Notes: generated by a model from the letters alone, not told the origin. 64,000 bases of DNA from Arthrobacter sp. SLBN-83 (GCF_006715285.1 NZ_VFMX01000001.1:4030001-4094000), one strand, 5' to 3'. Positions 8,513-17,220 are shown, counted from the first letter of the stretch. A program made the numbers and translations.

Positions 8513-10111
8513 TCAGGCCGGTACCAGCCGGCCGCCGTCGAGCGCCAGAATGCGGTGCGCCGCCGAGCGTGCGTAGCCCAGGTCATGGGTGACCAGCACG
8601 ACGCCGCCGCCCTCCGCCGCTGCCCACCGTACGGCGGCGTCAAGCATGGCCAGCCCGTCCCCGTCCAGTGCCACGGTGGGCTCATCCAAGGCCATGACGG
8701 CGGGCTTGCGGGCCAGGACGGTGGCCAGCGCCAGGAGGCGCTGGGCGGATGCCGGCAGCTCGGCGGGATGGTCTTCAGCCGCCGCGGCCAGGCCCACCTT
8801 CCGCAGGGCCTCTGCAGCGCGGTCCTTTGCCGCTGCCGGGCCCACCAGGCGGTCCAGCCCAAAGCTGACCTCGCGGAGAACGGTCCGCTCAAACAACTGA
8901 TCACGCGGCTGCTGGAACAGCAGGCCCACCGAGGCCGCGGTCCTCCCCACCGGCGCTCCGGCGATGTCAACGCCGCCGACCGCCACGCTGCCCGATGACG
9001 GACGCAGCAGGCCATTGAAGTGCCGCAGGAGGGTTGATTTCCCGGCACCGTTGGGGCCGGTCACGGCCACGATCTCACCTTGATGGACTGTCAGGTCGAC
9101 GTCGCGCAGGACCAAGGCGGGGTGGTTCGGCTGGCCTGCCTGGGCAGATTTCCTCTTTCGCTTGCCCCGGGCTGGTGCTTCCCGGTACCCGAAGGAAATA
9201 TTCCGGAGCTGGAGCGCAGGCGGCCCTGGCTCTATTCCGGCGGCCTGCGGCAGGGCGCGCGCTGCAGCCTGCGTGGCATCGCGGCGCCGGATCGCTGCCG
9301 GGAGCGCCCCCGAACTGCTCTCCAAGCCGGCAGGCGGGCCGCTGGCGGTGACTGTGCCGTCCGACAGCACCACCCAGGTGCCGGCTTCCGTGAGCAGGGG
9401 ATCAACCGTCTGGCTGAGGACCACGACGGCGGTGCCGCCGTCCAGGAGGTCGCGCACCAGGGCGGCAAGCTCCGCCGTCCCTGCCGCATCCAGGGAGGCG
9501 AAGGGCTCATCCATGACCAGCACCGGGGGGCCTGCGATGATCGCGCAGCCAATGGCCAGGCGGCGGAGCTGGCCACCGGAGAGCCGCGCCGGGTCCTGGC
9601 CCAGCTTGCTGCGCAGTCCCAGCAGCCCGGCGGTGCGCTCCACCGCCGCCACCATGGCTCCGCGCTCCATCCCGGCATTTTCCAACCCGAACGCCAGCTC
9701 CTCGGCCACCGTCGCACGGACGGTGGACAGGACGGTGGTGGGGTCCTGCGGGACGAAGCCCACCTGGCGGCCCCACTCCGCCGGGTTGATCCGCGGGTCC
9801 CCCGGGCCGCCGTCGAACTCCAACCGGGTGCCGGACAGCTCGAGGAAACCTGACAGGGCACCGTGGCCGCCCGGTGGCAGCCACCCCGCCAGGAGGCGGC
9901 CCAGGGTGGATTTGCCGCTTCCGGACGCGCCCAGGATGGCTGTGAAGGACCCGGCCGGAAAGGAAACAGCCACGTCCCGCAGCGCAGGGACGTGCCCGTC
10001 GTGGAACGTGAAATGCCGGATCCCGGCAGCCAGCACGGCCGCGGGGGCATTACTGTCACTGCCAGTATTGCCTTTGTTCTGTGGGCCGCTCGTGACCATG
10101 CGCTCAGCCAC
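8513..10111 (-). CDS. ECF transporter ATPase, two fused ABC domains
   Basis: A 532-residue protein with two nucleotide-binding domains in tandem. NBD1 has Walker A GASGSGKST (61-69), signature LSGGQ (177-181) and Walker B ending DE (201-202). NBD2 has Walker A GPNGAGKST (352-360), Walker B LDE (475-477) and H-loop VTHD (507-510). Two consensus elements are altered: the NBD1 switch His is replaced (LSQT, Q234) and the NBD2 signature reads LPASAQ (452-457). It would power the adjacent T and S components. GTG start, overlapping the end of the T-component gene by 8 bp; an ATG four codons in is possible. Confidence 0.88.
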   Translation of the reverse strand: MAERMVTSGPQNKGNTGSDSNAPAAVLAAGIRHFTFHDGHVPALRDVAVSFPAGSFTAILGASGSGKSTLGRLLAGWLPPGGHGALSGFLELSGTRLEFDGGPGDPRINPAEWGRQVGFVPQDPTTVLSTVRATVAEELAFGLENAGMERGAMVAAVERTAGLLGLRSKLGQDPARLSGGQLRRLAIGCAIIAGPPVLVMDEPFASLDAAGTAELAALVRDLLDGGTAVVVLSQTVDPLLTEAGTWVVLSDGTVTASGPPAGLESSSGALPAAIRRRDATQAAARALPQAAGIEPGPPALQLRNISFGYREAPARGKRKRKSAQAGQPNHPALVLRDVDLTVHQGEIVAVTGPNGAGKSTLLRHFNGLLRPSSGSVAVGGVDIAGAPVGRTAASVGLLFQQPRDQLFERTVLREVSFGLDRLVGPAAAKDRAAEALRKVGLAAAAEDHPAELPASAQRLLALATVLARKPAVMALDEPTVALDGDGLAMLDAAVRWAAAEGGGVVLVTHDLGYARSAAHRILALDGGRLVPA

Positions 10112-10859
10112 CCGCGCCTGCCTGCACCAGACGGAGCACCACCGCTGCCACGGCCAGCAGCACCAGGACCGCGCGCGCCGTCCGCTGCAGGCTGGAATCA
10201 GGAACCTCCCGGTAGCTGGTGCGCGGGCCGGGACTGCTCAGTCCGCGCGCCTCCAAAGCGGCCGCCCGGGTGCCGGCATCCTCGATAAGGGACAGGACCA
10301 GGGGGACGGCCTGCAGCCGGAACGCGCCAACCCGGGACACCAGGCTGCGGGTGACCACCAGGCCGCGTGATTCCTGGGCGTGCCGGATCCGTTGTGCCCG
10401 TGCTGCGATGGCGGGCAGCAGGGTCAGGGTGGACGCCAGCACGAATGCGAACCGGCCCTGCACGCCGCGCGCGGACAACACCGCCACCAGGTCAGGAACA
10501 CTGATGCTGAAGGAGAACAGCGTCAGTGCCATGACGACGGCGGCCAACAGCAGGATCCGCTGGCCTGCGAACTCCAGGCCCTCGCCAGTGACACGGGCAG
10601 GTCCCCACTCCGCCAGGACAGTCCGGCCTTCAGGGAAGAACAGTCCGTGCAGCACCAGCAGTGACAACCCAAACGGGACCAGGACGGCGGCGGCAGCCGG
10701 CAGCACACGGCGGGCCGTGCCGGCTGCCAGCGACAGGCCAAGGCACGCGGCAACCACGGCGAGCGACAGCTGCCAGCTCGCGGCCGCCGTCGTGACGGCC
10801 GCCGTGCTGCCGGCAGCCGCCAGCCAGGTCAGGGGATTAAGCCGCGTCCGCCTGGTCAC
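10104..10859 (-). CDS. ecfT: ECF transporter transmembrane (T) component
   Basis: A 251-residue membrane protein with several hydrophobic helices and the two coupling-helix Ala-Arg-Gly-type motifs of EcfT, seen as QESRGL and LEARGL. These contact the two ATPase domains. The frame stays open further upstream, but that part overlaps the S-component gene; GTG at 10859 (MTRRTRLNPLTWL) is the first start that gives a normal EcfT N-terminus. It lies 41 bp after the S-component gene and overlaps the ATPase gene by 8 bp, so all three components form one operon. Confidence 0.85.
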   Translation of the reverse strand: MTRRTRLNPLTWLAAAGSTAAVTTAAASWQLSLAVVAACLGLSLAAGTARRVLPAAAAVLVPFGLSLLVLHGLFFPEGRTVLAEWGPARVTGEGLEFAGQRILLLAAVVMALTLFSFSISVPDLVAVLSARGVQGRFAFVLASTLTLLPAIAARAQRIRHAQESRGLVVTRSLVSRVGAFRLQAVPLVLSLIEDAGTRAAALEARGLSSPGPRTSYREVPDSSLQRTARAVLVLLAVAAVVLRLVQAGAGG

Positions 10860-10900
10860 GCTGCAGTCCTGCCTGCCGGGGATGCTGTCACAGGGTGCGG

Positions 10901-11791
10901 TCAGCCCCTGGGGGCTGAATCGCGGGCAGTGCCCGGGACCTGAGTCTGGGCAGTGCCCTGGGCCGGGGCGTCCACCCGGGCCTCTGCCGCCGGGGTGTTG
11001 CCGGCCAGGACCCGGTGGCGCCGGATGAAGGGGAACTGCTGGCGTGCCCGGCGGGGCAGCGCGTAAACCAGGATGGCCACGATGGTGAACACGATCGCCT
11101 TGTCCATGGGGTCGGAAATCAGCGCCTGCTTGGTGATGGCGGCGAGGAGGGTATCGCCCATGGCCCGGAAGGCACTGACGATGGCGCCCGTGGCAACACC
11201 CGAGGTTCCGCCGAAGACGAAGGCGGCTACCGGCGCGGAAACAACGCCCGCGATAATCCCGGTGACGAAGCCGGCTACCGGCGCCAGGTAGAAACGGCGG
11301 AACAGGCCGTAGCGCGCTGCCAATCCTGCCAGGCAACCGATCAGCGCGGCGCCCGCGGCGAACGGCAGCACCGTGGGGTTGAAGAAGGACCAGACGATGC
11401 TGCTGAGCGCACCGGTGGCGGCGCCGGCTGCCGGTCCTGCCAGCACGGCGATCAGCACCGTGCCAATGGCGTCGAGGTAGAAGGGCACCAGGGTGCTGCC
11501 GACAAACTGGCCCAGCACGATGTTCAGGACCAACGCCACCGGGATCAGCACCAGAGTGGATGCCGGCAGGGTGGGCAGGACGGCGACGATCAGTAGGACG
11601 GCCCCCGCCAGGAAGCCGGTGAGGGCAATCAGGGCTGACGCGCTGCCCGGGCCACCGGTGATGTCGGCGGGCTGGTTGAGCACCAGGTAGATGTAGGTTG
11701 CGGCGATGGCCAGGGCGCCGAGGATCTCCAGCAACCGGCGCCTGGCCGGGATGCGTTCCTGTGACGGGAGCGTCAAAGAGGGCGATGACAT
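10901..11791 (-). CDS. ECF transporter substrate-binding (S) component
   Basis: A 296-residue protein with about six to eight hydrophobic segments and a 40-residue hydrophilic C-terminal tail rich in Ala/Pro. Glycine/alanine-rich helices and the FYLDAIGTVL segment match ECF S components. Its substrate is not evident. The gene directly upstream encodes a nucleoside hydrolase, so a nucleoside or nucleobase is the best guess; thiamine-precursor S components are an alternative, but no thiamine gene is near. ATG start with an AAAGGAAC site. Confidence 0.75.
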   Translation of the reverse strand: MSSPSLTLPSQERIPARRRLLEILGALAIAATYIYLVLNQPADITGGPGSASALIALTGFLAGAVLLIVAVLPTLPASTLVLIPVALVLNIVLGQFVGSTLVPFYLDAIGTVLIAVLAGPAAGAATGALSSIVWSFFNPTVLPFAAGAALIGCLAGLAARYGLFRRFYLAPVAGFVTGIIAGVVSAPVAAFVFGGTSGVATGAIVSAFRAMGDTLLAAITKQALISDPMDKAIVFTIVAILVYALPRRARQQFPFIRRHRVLAGNTPAAEARVDAPAQGTAQTQVPGTARDSAPRG

Positions 11792-11821
11792 GGGGAATGT
11801 TCCTTTGGGGTGCAGGCAGGA

Positions 11822-11838
11822 GCCCGGCAGTGCCGGGC
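11822..11838. promoter_or_regulatory. 17-bp palindrome upstream of ECF S component
   Basis: GCCCGGCA-G-TGCCGGGC is a perfect 8+8 bp inverted repeat with a single central base. Such a short centre makes an operator more plausible than an RNA hairpin. It lies 31 bp upstream of the S-component start, in the 147-bp gap after the nucleoside hydrolase gene, so it could control the transporter separately from the upstream genes. High GC raises the chance of accidental symmetry. Confidence 0.35.
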
Positions 11839-11938
11839 CGGAGTGTGGCTGCCTATGTCACCTCGGCAGCAGCCGGCGGCAACTGCGCCGGGCCGGTCCG
11901 GAGCCCATTCTACCGGCCATTTCGCGGTGCGGGACCTG

Positions 11939-12964
11939 CTATCCCACGCGGCGTGCAAGGTTCCCGACGGCGGACACCAGCTCCCGGAATGCCTGCCGGG
12001 GGTTGTTTCCGGACACGACCCGGGCGTTGGGGGGCGCGCCCCAGAGTCCGCGGAAGTCGGCCACGGTTGTTCCCATGAGGAGCGGGGAGTCGGTTTCGAC
12101 GTCCACGGTGGCGGGCCGGGCGGCGTACTCGAGCGTGCCGGCGGCCACTCCGGCGGCGAAAAAGTCGTGGACGTGGGCCAGGTACCCCTGGTCGTAGTGC
12201 CGGTGGAATTCGAAGTAGAAGCGGAGGGCGTCCGACAGGTGCCTGACCAGCGTGTTGTCGGAGGTGCTGCGCCGGCCCTCGGGGTCCTCGGGGAGCACCA
12301 GTTCCGGGACGGTGGCCCCGGCGGCCTCGGCAAGCGCCCGGACGTGGGCAGGGTGCAGTTCCATGCGCTCCGTGGTGTCCAGCGAGCAGACGATGGGCAG
12401 TTTCTCCTCCGGCCGTCCCCGGTAGGCTGCGTAGACCTCCTTGGCGGCGTGCGGATCCACGTGCGTGTTCCATTCGGCCGTGGGCGTGGTGTTGCCCTGG
12501 TGGTAGAAGGCACCGCCCATGATCACCACCTTGGCCAGGAGGTCGGGAAGCTCCGGTTCCTTCCGCAGCGCCAGGGCAAAGTTGGTCAGCGGGGCCGTGA
12601 TAAGCGCGGTGAGCTCCCCCGGGCGGGCCCTGGCGTGCTCGATCCAGAGGTCCACCGCGTCCCGCGGGCTGAGCTGGCCGGACGGTTCAGGCAGGACCGC
12701 GTAGCCGATGCCCTGGGGTCCGTGGGTTTCCGGTGTGGTGAGCAGCGGAATGGACAACGGCTTGCGGGCACCGACTGCCACCTGCACTCCAGGCCGGCCG
12801 CACAGTTCCAGCAGCGCTTGGGTGTTGCGGGCCACCTGGTCCGCGTCCACGTTCCCCGGTGTGGCCGTCACCGCCACGAACTCGGTCTCCGGGAGGGCGG
12901 CAAGGTAGGCAAGCGCCAGGGCATCGTCGATGCCGGTATCGACGTCCAGCAGGTAGGCGGGCAC
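11939..12964 (-). CDS. Nucleoside hydrolase (inosine/uridine-preferring family)
   Basis: A 341-residue protein starting with the family hallmark DVDTGIDDALAL (residues 7-18), whose aspartates coordinate the catalytic calcium. Further family features are VTATPGNVDADQVARN (residues 33-48) and the IMGGAF segment. It hydrolyses ribonucleosides to base and ribose; base preference cannot be read. GTG start, 6 bp after the aldo/keto reductase stop, and 147 bp ahead of the ECF transporter genes, which suggests uptake plus salvage of nucleosides. Confidence 0.9.
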   Translation of the reverse strand: MPAYLLDVDTGIDDALALAYLAALPETEFVAVTATPGNVDADQVARNTQALLELCGRPGVQVAVGARKPLSIPLLTTPETHGPQGIGYAVLPEPSGQLSPRDAVDLWIEHARARPGELTALITAPLTNFALALRKEPELPDLLAKVVIMGGAFYHQGNTTPTAEWNTHVDPHAAKEVYAAYRGRPEEKLPIVCSLDTTERMELHPAHVRALAEAAGATVPELVLPEDPEGRRSTSDNTLVRHLSDALRFYFEFHRHYDQGYLAHVHDFFAAGVAAGTLEYAARPATVDVETDSPLLMGTTVADFRGLWGAPPNARVVSGNNPRQAFRELVSAVGNLARRVG

Positions 12965-12970
12965 GGCTGC

Positions 12971-13948
12971 CTAGAAGAGTGCCACCTTGGGCACTGCGGG
13001 GAAGATCCCGTCCAGTTCGGCAAGGTCTTCGGGCGTGGGGGCCCAGTTGGCCGCTTCCGCATTCTGCCTGACCTGCTCCGGCCTGGTGGCGCCGGCGATG
13101 ACGCTGGCCACCGAAGGCTGGGCGGCGAGCCAGGAAAACGCCACCTCGATCTCCGTCAGGCCGCGTTCCTTGGCGAAGGCGCTGAAGCTGCCCAACTGGT
13201 CCCAGTCGGCGTCGTTCACCAGGTTGGTGCGGGTGTGGCTGAGGCGGGACCCCTCGGGTGCGTGGCCCGGGGCGTACTTGCCGGTGAGCAGCCCGTTGGC
13301 GAGCGGGAAGTACGGCAGCACGCCCAGGCCGAACTCCTCGGCGGCCGGGGTCACTTCGAGTTCGGCACGCCGGTCCAGGAGGTTGTAGTGGTTCTGCGAG
13401 GAGATGAACCGCTCCGTGCCCAGTTCGCGGGCCACGTACTCCGCCTGTGCGATCTGCCAGCCGGACCGGTTGGAGTGCCCGATGTAGCGGACCTTGCCGC
13501 TGCGGACCAGGGTGTCCAGCGCTGCCAGGGTCTCATCGATGGGGGTCAGCGGGTCCGGGGTGTGGAACTGGTACAGGTCGATCCAATCGGTGCCCAGCCG
13601 GCGCAACGAGGCTTCCACCGCCTGCATGATGTACCGCCGGGAGCCGCGGGCACCGAAGTCCGGACCGTTGGCGCCCTGGGCGTCCATCCCGAACTTGGTG
13701 GCCAGGACCACGTCGCCACGCCGGCCGCCGAGGGCCTTGCCGAGCATGGTCTCGCTGAGGCCCGGTTCCCGGCCGTAGGTGTCTGCGACGTCGAACAGGG
13801 TGATGCCGGCGTCGATCGCGGCATGGACGACGGCGTCAGTTGCGTCCTGGGACTCGGTGGCGGTATTCGCCCGGCCCAGGTTGTTGCAGCCGAGTCCCAC
13901 GGTGGAGACGGTGAGGCCTGATTTTCCGAGGCGGCGGTAACTGGTCAA
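12971..13948 (-). CDS. Aldo/keto reductase
   Basis: A 325-residue AKR with the catalytic set visible: Asp/Tyr in DVADTYG (about residues 49-55), Lys in VVLATKFG and His in YIGHSNRSG. It uses NADPH to reduce aldehydes or ketones; the physiological substrate is unknown. The start is TTG (MTSYRRLGKSGL) with a clear TAGGAGAC ribosome-binding site and no better ATG. It lies 9 bp after the unknown 186-aa gene and 6 bp before the nucleoside hydrolase, inside the long minus-strand run that starts at dxs. Confidence 0.9.
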   Translation of the reverse strand: MTSYRRLGKSGLTVSTVGLGCNNLGRANTATESQDATDAVVHAAIDAGITLFDVADTYGREPGLSETMLGKALGGRRGDVVLATKFGMDAQGANGPDFGARGSRRYIMQAVEASLRRLGTDWIDLYQFHTPDPLTPIDETLAALDTLVRSGKVRYIGHSNRSGWQIAQAEYVARELGTERFISSQNHYNLLDRRAELEVTPAAEEFGLGVLPYFPLANGLLTGKYAPGHAPEGSRLSHTRTNLVNDADWDQLGSFSAFAKERGLTEIEVAFSWLAAQPSVASVIAGATRPEQVRQNAEAANWAPTPEDLAELDGIFPAVPKVALF

Positions 13949-13957
13949 GGCTGTCTC

Positions 13958-14518
13958 CTAAAGGCTGAAGCTGCCGGCGGGCTTGGCTGAGTGCTTGAGT
14001 TTGAAATTGTCCGGGTCTTTGTAGGGCGCGGCGCCGATACTGAGCTTGGTGAAGTCCAGGTCCTCGCCGCGGATACAGACCTTGATGGCGTTGACCGCCT
14101 TGTTCACATCCGGGCACAGGCAGAAGATGTTGAGCTTGAAGTCGGTGAACCCGGAGCGTTCCACCGTGCCCAGGCCGCGCCACGCCAGGTGGCTGATCAG
14201 CGCGTCCTTGGCCTTTTGCTCCAGGTAGCGGTCCCGTTCCGTGCCCTCCCTGGTCTTGAGGGCGAACTGGGCCACTACCCAGAACTGCTCGTCACTGGGG
14301 ATCTCGGCGTAGCCATCCTCCGCGCACTGTGCCGCAAAGGCGTCCAGGAGTCCGTCGGCAGCAGCGGCATCGGGGACGTCGGTCTCCTCAGTCTTGCTCT
14401 GGTGCCCCACGGCACCAAAGTTCATCACGAACTGGGAGTAGTCCTCGTCGAACCAGGCTTCCCTGAACTGGAGGGCGCCTTCGTCGTCGCGCTTGTAGAC
14501 CCTGATAATGCCGCTCAT
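13958..14518 (-). CDS. Conserved-looking hypothetical protein, 186 aa
   Basis: I do not recognise a family. The protein is soluble and mixed alpha/beta, opens with IIRVYKRDDEGALQFREAWFDED, shows a Trp-rich middle (DEQFWVVAQF, SHLAWRGLG) and a Cys-containing segment IFCLCPDVNKAV near residue 135. No signal peptide or membrane helix is seen. Its ATG overlaps the stop of the DUF402 gene (ATGA), and the AKR gene follows after 9 bp, so it is firmly embedded in the dxs-led operon and is translated as a real gene. Function unknown. Confidence 0.7.
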   Translation of the reverse strand: MSGIIRVYKRDDEGALQFREAWFDEDYSQFVMNFGAVGHQSKTEETDVPDAAAADGLLDAFAAQCAEDGYAEIPSDEQFWVVAQFALKTREGTERDRYLEQKAKDALISHLAWRGLGTVERSGFTDFKLNIFCLCPDVNKAVNAIKVCIRGEDLDFTKLSIGAAPYKDPDNFKLKHSAKPAGSFSL

Positions 14519-15135
14519 GTGTTGCGTCCTTTGGTAAACCAGTCGACGTCGGTGCCGTCGAAGGGCGCCTGCTGCGCCTTTACTGCGTGGTAGAGATCGT
14601 CCGCGGCGGCCTGGATGTCCTGGATCAGCCGCTCCGGGTAGTGCATGGACACGCTGTGCTCCGCGAATTCATCCTGGTCGTCGATGAAGACGCCGCGGCC
14701 TGCTGTGCGGATGACGTCCAGGTCCATGTCGATCACATGGAATTCGGTCACCGCGGGCCGGATGTGCGTCCACTCGTGGCCGACCGCGAGGTCGATGTAA
14801 ACGCGCACGCCGCCGGGGTGGGCAGAGTCGTAGAACGTGGCTACCCAGTCACCCTGGCGCGGCACCAGCAGCACCGCGTCCGAGCGCGTGTAGAAGGCGG
14901 CACCGGGGCGGGAACAGAACTCGTTGGTGCCCTGGAAGATCCACCAACCGTGCTGGTCTTCGCCGATGTACCGCCCGGGCACCACCCAGTGGGCCTTGCC
15001 ATTCCACTTGCGGTTGCGGGAAACCACCAACTGGCCCGGCTCCAGTCCGTTGGGGACGCGTGTGGTGGTGGTGTGCAGTACCGGTCCGGATTCCCCGGCA
15101 GGCCCGGGGTACTTCAGTTCATCCTCGTCCCTCAC
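14515..15135 (-). CDS. DUF402 domain-containing protein
   Basis: A 206-residue protein whose central part (about residues 75-175; YIDLAVGHEWTHIRPAVTE, DMDLDVIRT, FIDDQDEF) matches the DUF402 beta-barrel family, related to the FomD phosphohydrolase domain. Acidic residues in the D-x-D-x-D pattern of that family, which bind divalent metal, are present. The N-terminal 25 residues are polar. GTG start in a 4-bp overlap with the dxs stop; its own stop overlaps the next gene. The substrate is unknown; nucleotide diphosphates are acted on by some relatives. Confidence 0.8.
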   Translation of the reverse strand: MRDEDELKYPGPAGESGPVLHTTTTRVPNGLEPGQLVVSRNRKWNGKAHWVVPGRYIGEDQHGWWIFQGTNEFCSRPGAAFYTRSDAVLLVPRQGDWVATFYDSAHPGGVRVYIDLAVGHEWTHIRPAVTEFHVIDMDLDVIRTAGRGVFIDDQDEFAEHSVSMHYPERLIQDIQAAADDLYHAVKAQQAPFDGTDVDWFTKGRNT

Positions 15136-17105
15136 AGGATCGGAAGGCTGCCGGTGGTGGGGTGCTGCTGCCCGGGCAAGGGCCGCGCAAACGGAACCTT
15201 CGTGCCCAGGACCTGGGCCACGACGTCGTGCGTGATCTGTTGGGCGGTAAGCCCAACGCGCTCCAGCACCTGGTTCCTGGTGCCGTGCTCCAGGAACTCA
15301 ACGGGCAGGCCCACCTCGTTCAGTGCGGTGTCCACTCCTGCCGCGCGCATTTCCTGCCGGATGCGCGAGCCCACGCCGCCGGCGCGGACGCCGTCCTCGA
15401 TGCAGATCACCAGGCGGTGGTGCGATGCCAGGGCAATGATGGACCGGCGGACCGGAAGAACCCAGCGCGGGTCCACCACGGTGGTGCTGATGCCCTGTGC
15501 ACCGAGCCGGTTGGAAACGTCAAGGGCCAGTTCGGACATGGCGCCGACGCTGACGATCAGTACGTCGTTTTCGGTGGAGCCGGAGGGGCGGCGGGCAAGG
15601 ACGTCCACGCCATCGCTCAGCCGTTCCAATGCCTCCACTGCCGGGCCGACCGATCCCTTGGAGAACCGGACCACTGTGGGGGCGTCGCTGATGGCCACGG
15701 CCTCGCGGAGTTCCTCGCGAAGCCGGGTGGCGTCACGGGGTGCCGCCAGGTGCAGGCCGGGAACGATCTGCACCATGGCCATGTCCCACATGCCGTGGTG
15801 GCTGGCCCCATCCGGGCCGGTGACCCCGGCGCGGTCCAGGACGATGGTGACGCCGGCTTTGTGGAGGGCGACGTCCATGAGCAGCTGGTCGAAGGCACGG
15901 TTCAGGAACGTGGCGTAGACGGCCACCACGGGGTGCAGCCCGCCGAAGGCCATACCCGCGGCGGCGGTGAGCGCGTGCTGTTCGGCGATGCCGACGTCGA
16001 TGACCCGCTTGGGGTGTTTGGCCGCGAACTTATGCAGGCCTACCGGGATCAGCATGGCTCCGGTGACACCGACGATGTCGTCGCGTTCGTCGGCGATGGC
16101 GGCGATCTCGTCCGCGAACACTGATGTCCAGGACTGTGCGCCGCCCGTGCCGGTGGGCTCGCCCGTCTCGGGATCGATGATGCCAACCGCGTGGAACTGG
16201 TCGGCTTCATGGGCGCGGGCCGGAGCGTAACCGTGGCCTTTTTCGGTCATGGCATGGACAATGACGGGGCCGCCATAATTCTTGGCCGTGGAAAGTGCAT
16301 TCTCCATGGCCTGCAGGTTGTGGCCGTCCACCGGGCCGATGTACTTCATCCCGAGGTCCTCGAACATGCCCTGCGGTGCCCACCAGTCCTTAATGCCCTT
16401 TTTCATGGCATGCAGGCTCTTGTAAGTGAACTGGCCCACGGGCCCGCCGTTCTGCAGCCTCTTCTTCCACCAGTCCAGGGCGCCCTCGTAGGCAGGGGCG
16501 GCGCGGAAGGAGTCGATGGTGGGGCGCAGCGAGGCAAGGTAGTCGGCAAATCCGCCCACGGTGGGTGCATAGGAGCGGCCATTGTCGTTGACCACGATCA
16601 CCACGCGGCGCTTCTTATCAGCGGCGATGTTGTTGATGGCCTCCCAGGCCATGCCGCCGGTGAGGGCGCCGTCACCTACGATGGCCACGACGTGCCGGTC
16701 GCCTTCGCCGGTGAGCTGGCGTGCGCGGGAGATCCCGTCGGCCCAGGACAGGGACGACGACGCGTGCGAGCTTTCCACGATGTCGTGTTCGGATTCGGCC
16801 CGGGCCGGGTAGCCGGAGAGGCCGCCTTCCTGGCGGAGCGTGCTGAAGTCCTGGCGTCCGGTGAGGAGCTTGTGGACGTAGGACTGGTGGCCCGTGTCGA
16901 AGACGATGCTGTCACGGGGAGATTCGAAAATGCGGTGCACGGCCAGCGTCAGTTCCACGACGCCGAGGTTGGGCCCGAGGTGGCCGCCCGTCTGGGAGAC
17001 GTTAGTGATCAGGAATTCCCTGATCTCCGAAGCCAGCTGTTCCAGCTGTTCCTCGGTCAACTCGTTCAGGTCCTGCGGATTCCGGATGGTGTCCAAGATT
17101 CCCAA
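15132..17105 (-). CDS. dxs: 1-deoxy-D-xylulose-5-phosphate synthase
   Basis: A 657-residue thiamine-diphosphate enzyme that condenses pyruvate and glyceraldehyde 3-phosphate in the first step of the MEP isoprenoid pathway. The ThDP/Mg motif is visible as IVGDGALTGGMAWEAINN (about residues 142-159), the catalytic Glu in IAEQHALTAAAG, and the DXS-typical LDRAGVTGPDGASHHG. Length is normal. The start is TTG at 17105, selected by an excellent GGAGGGG site 5 bp upstream and absence of any nearby ATG/GTG. First gene of a tight minus-strand run to the ECF transporter. Confidence 0.95.
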   Translation of the reverse strand: MGILDTIRNPQDLNELTEEQLEQLASEIREFLITNVSQTGGHLGPNLGVVELTLAVHRIFESPRDSIVFDTGHQSYVHKLLTGRQDFSTLRQEGGLSGYPARAESEHDIVESSHASSSLSWADGISRARQLTGEGDRHVVAIVGDGALTGGMAWEAINNIAADKKRRVVIVVNDNGRSYAPTVGGFADYLASLRPTIDSFRAAPAYEGALDWWKKRLQNGGPVGQFTYKSLHAMKKGIKDWWAPQGMFEDLGMKYIGPVDGHNLQAMENALSTAKNYGGPVIVHAMTEKGHGYAPARAHEADQFHAVGIIDPETGEPTGTGGAQSWTSVFADEIAAIADERDDIVGVTGAMLIPVGLHKFAAKHPKRVIDVGIAEQHALTAAAGMAFGGLHPVVAVYATFLNRAFDQLLMDVALHKAGVTIVLDRAGVTGPDGASHHGMWDMAMVQIVPGLHLAAPRDATRLREELREAVAISDAPTVVRFSKGSVGPAVEALERLSDGVDVLARRPSGSTENDVLIVSVGAMSELALDVSNRLGAQGISTTVVDPRWVLPVRRSIIALASHHRLVICIEDGVRAGGVGSRIRQEMRAAGVDTALNEVGLPVEFLEHGTRNQVLERVGLTAQQITHDVVAQVLGTKVPFARPLPGQQHPTTGSLPIL

Positions 17106-17181
17106 TGACCCCTCCTTCGGATGGTAGACGTGCCGTTTAACTCTAACGCCTCGGTTCGCAGCGCCGGACGTGGCTCAAAAG

Positions 17182-17220
17182 CCGAAGCCCCGGCTGGTCG
17201 GTGACCGGCCGGGGCTTCGG
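17182..17220 (-). terminator. Rho-independent terminator of acn
   Basis: A 13-bp perfect stem (17182-17194 with 17208-17220) extends through a G-U pair and a further GGTC/GACC stem to a GGT triloop. On the minus strand it is followed by a CTTTT run. It lies 29 bp past the aconitase stop and ahead of the dxs start, so it should separate the two minus-strand units. Confidence 0.85.

Noticed and set aside
10860..11336. Upstream extension of the ECF T-component frame to 11336
   Set aside because: It would overlap most of the S-component gene and adds a Pro/Arg/Gly-rich segment unlike EcfT.
11792..11938. Thiamine (TPP) riboswitch before the ECF S component
   Set aside because: The conserved TPP-riboswitch core sequences are not visible in the 147-bp gap.
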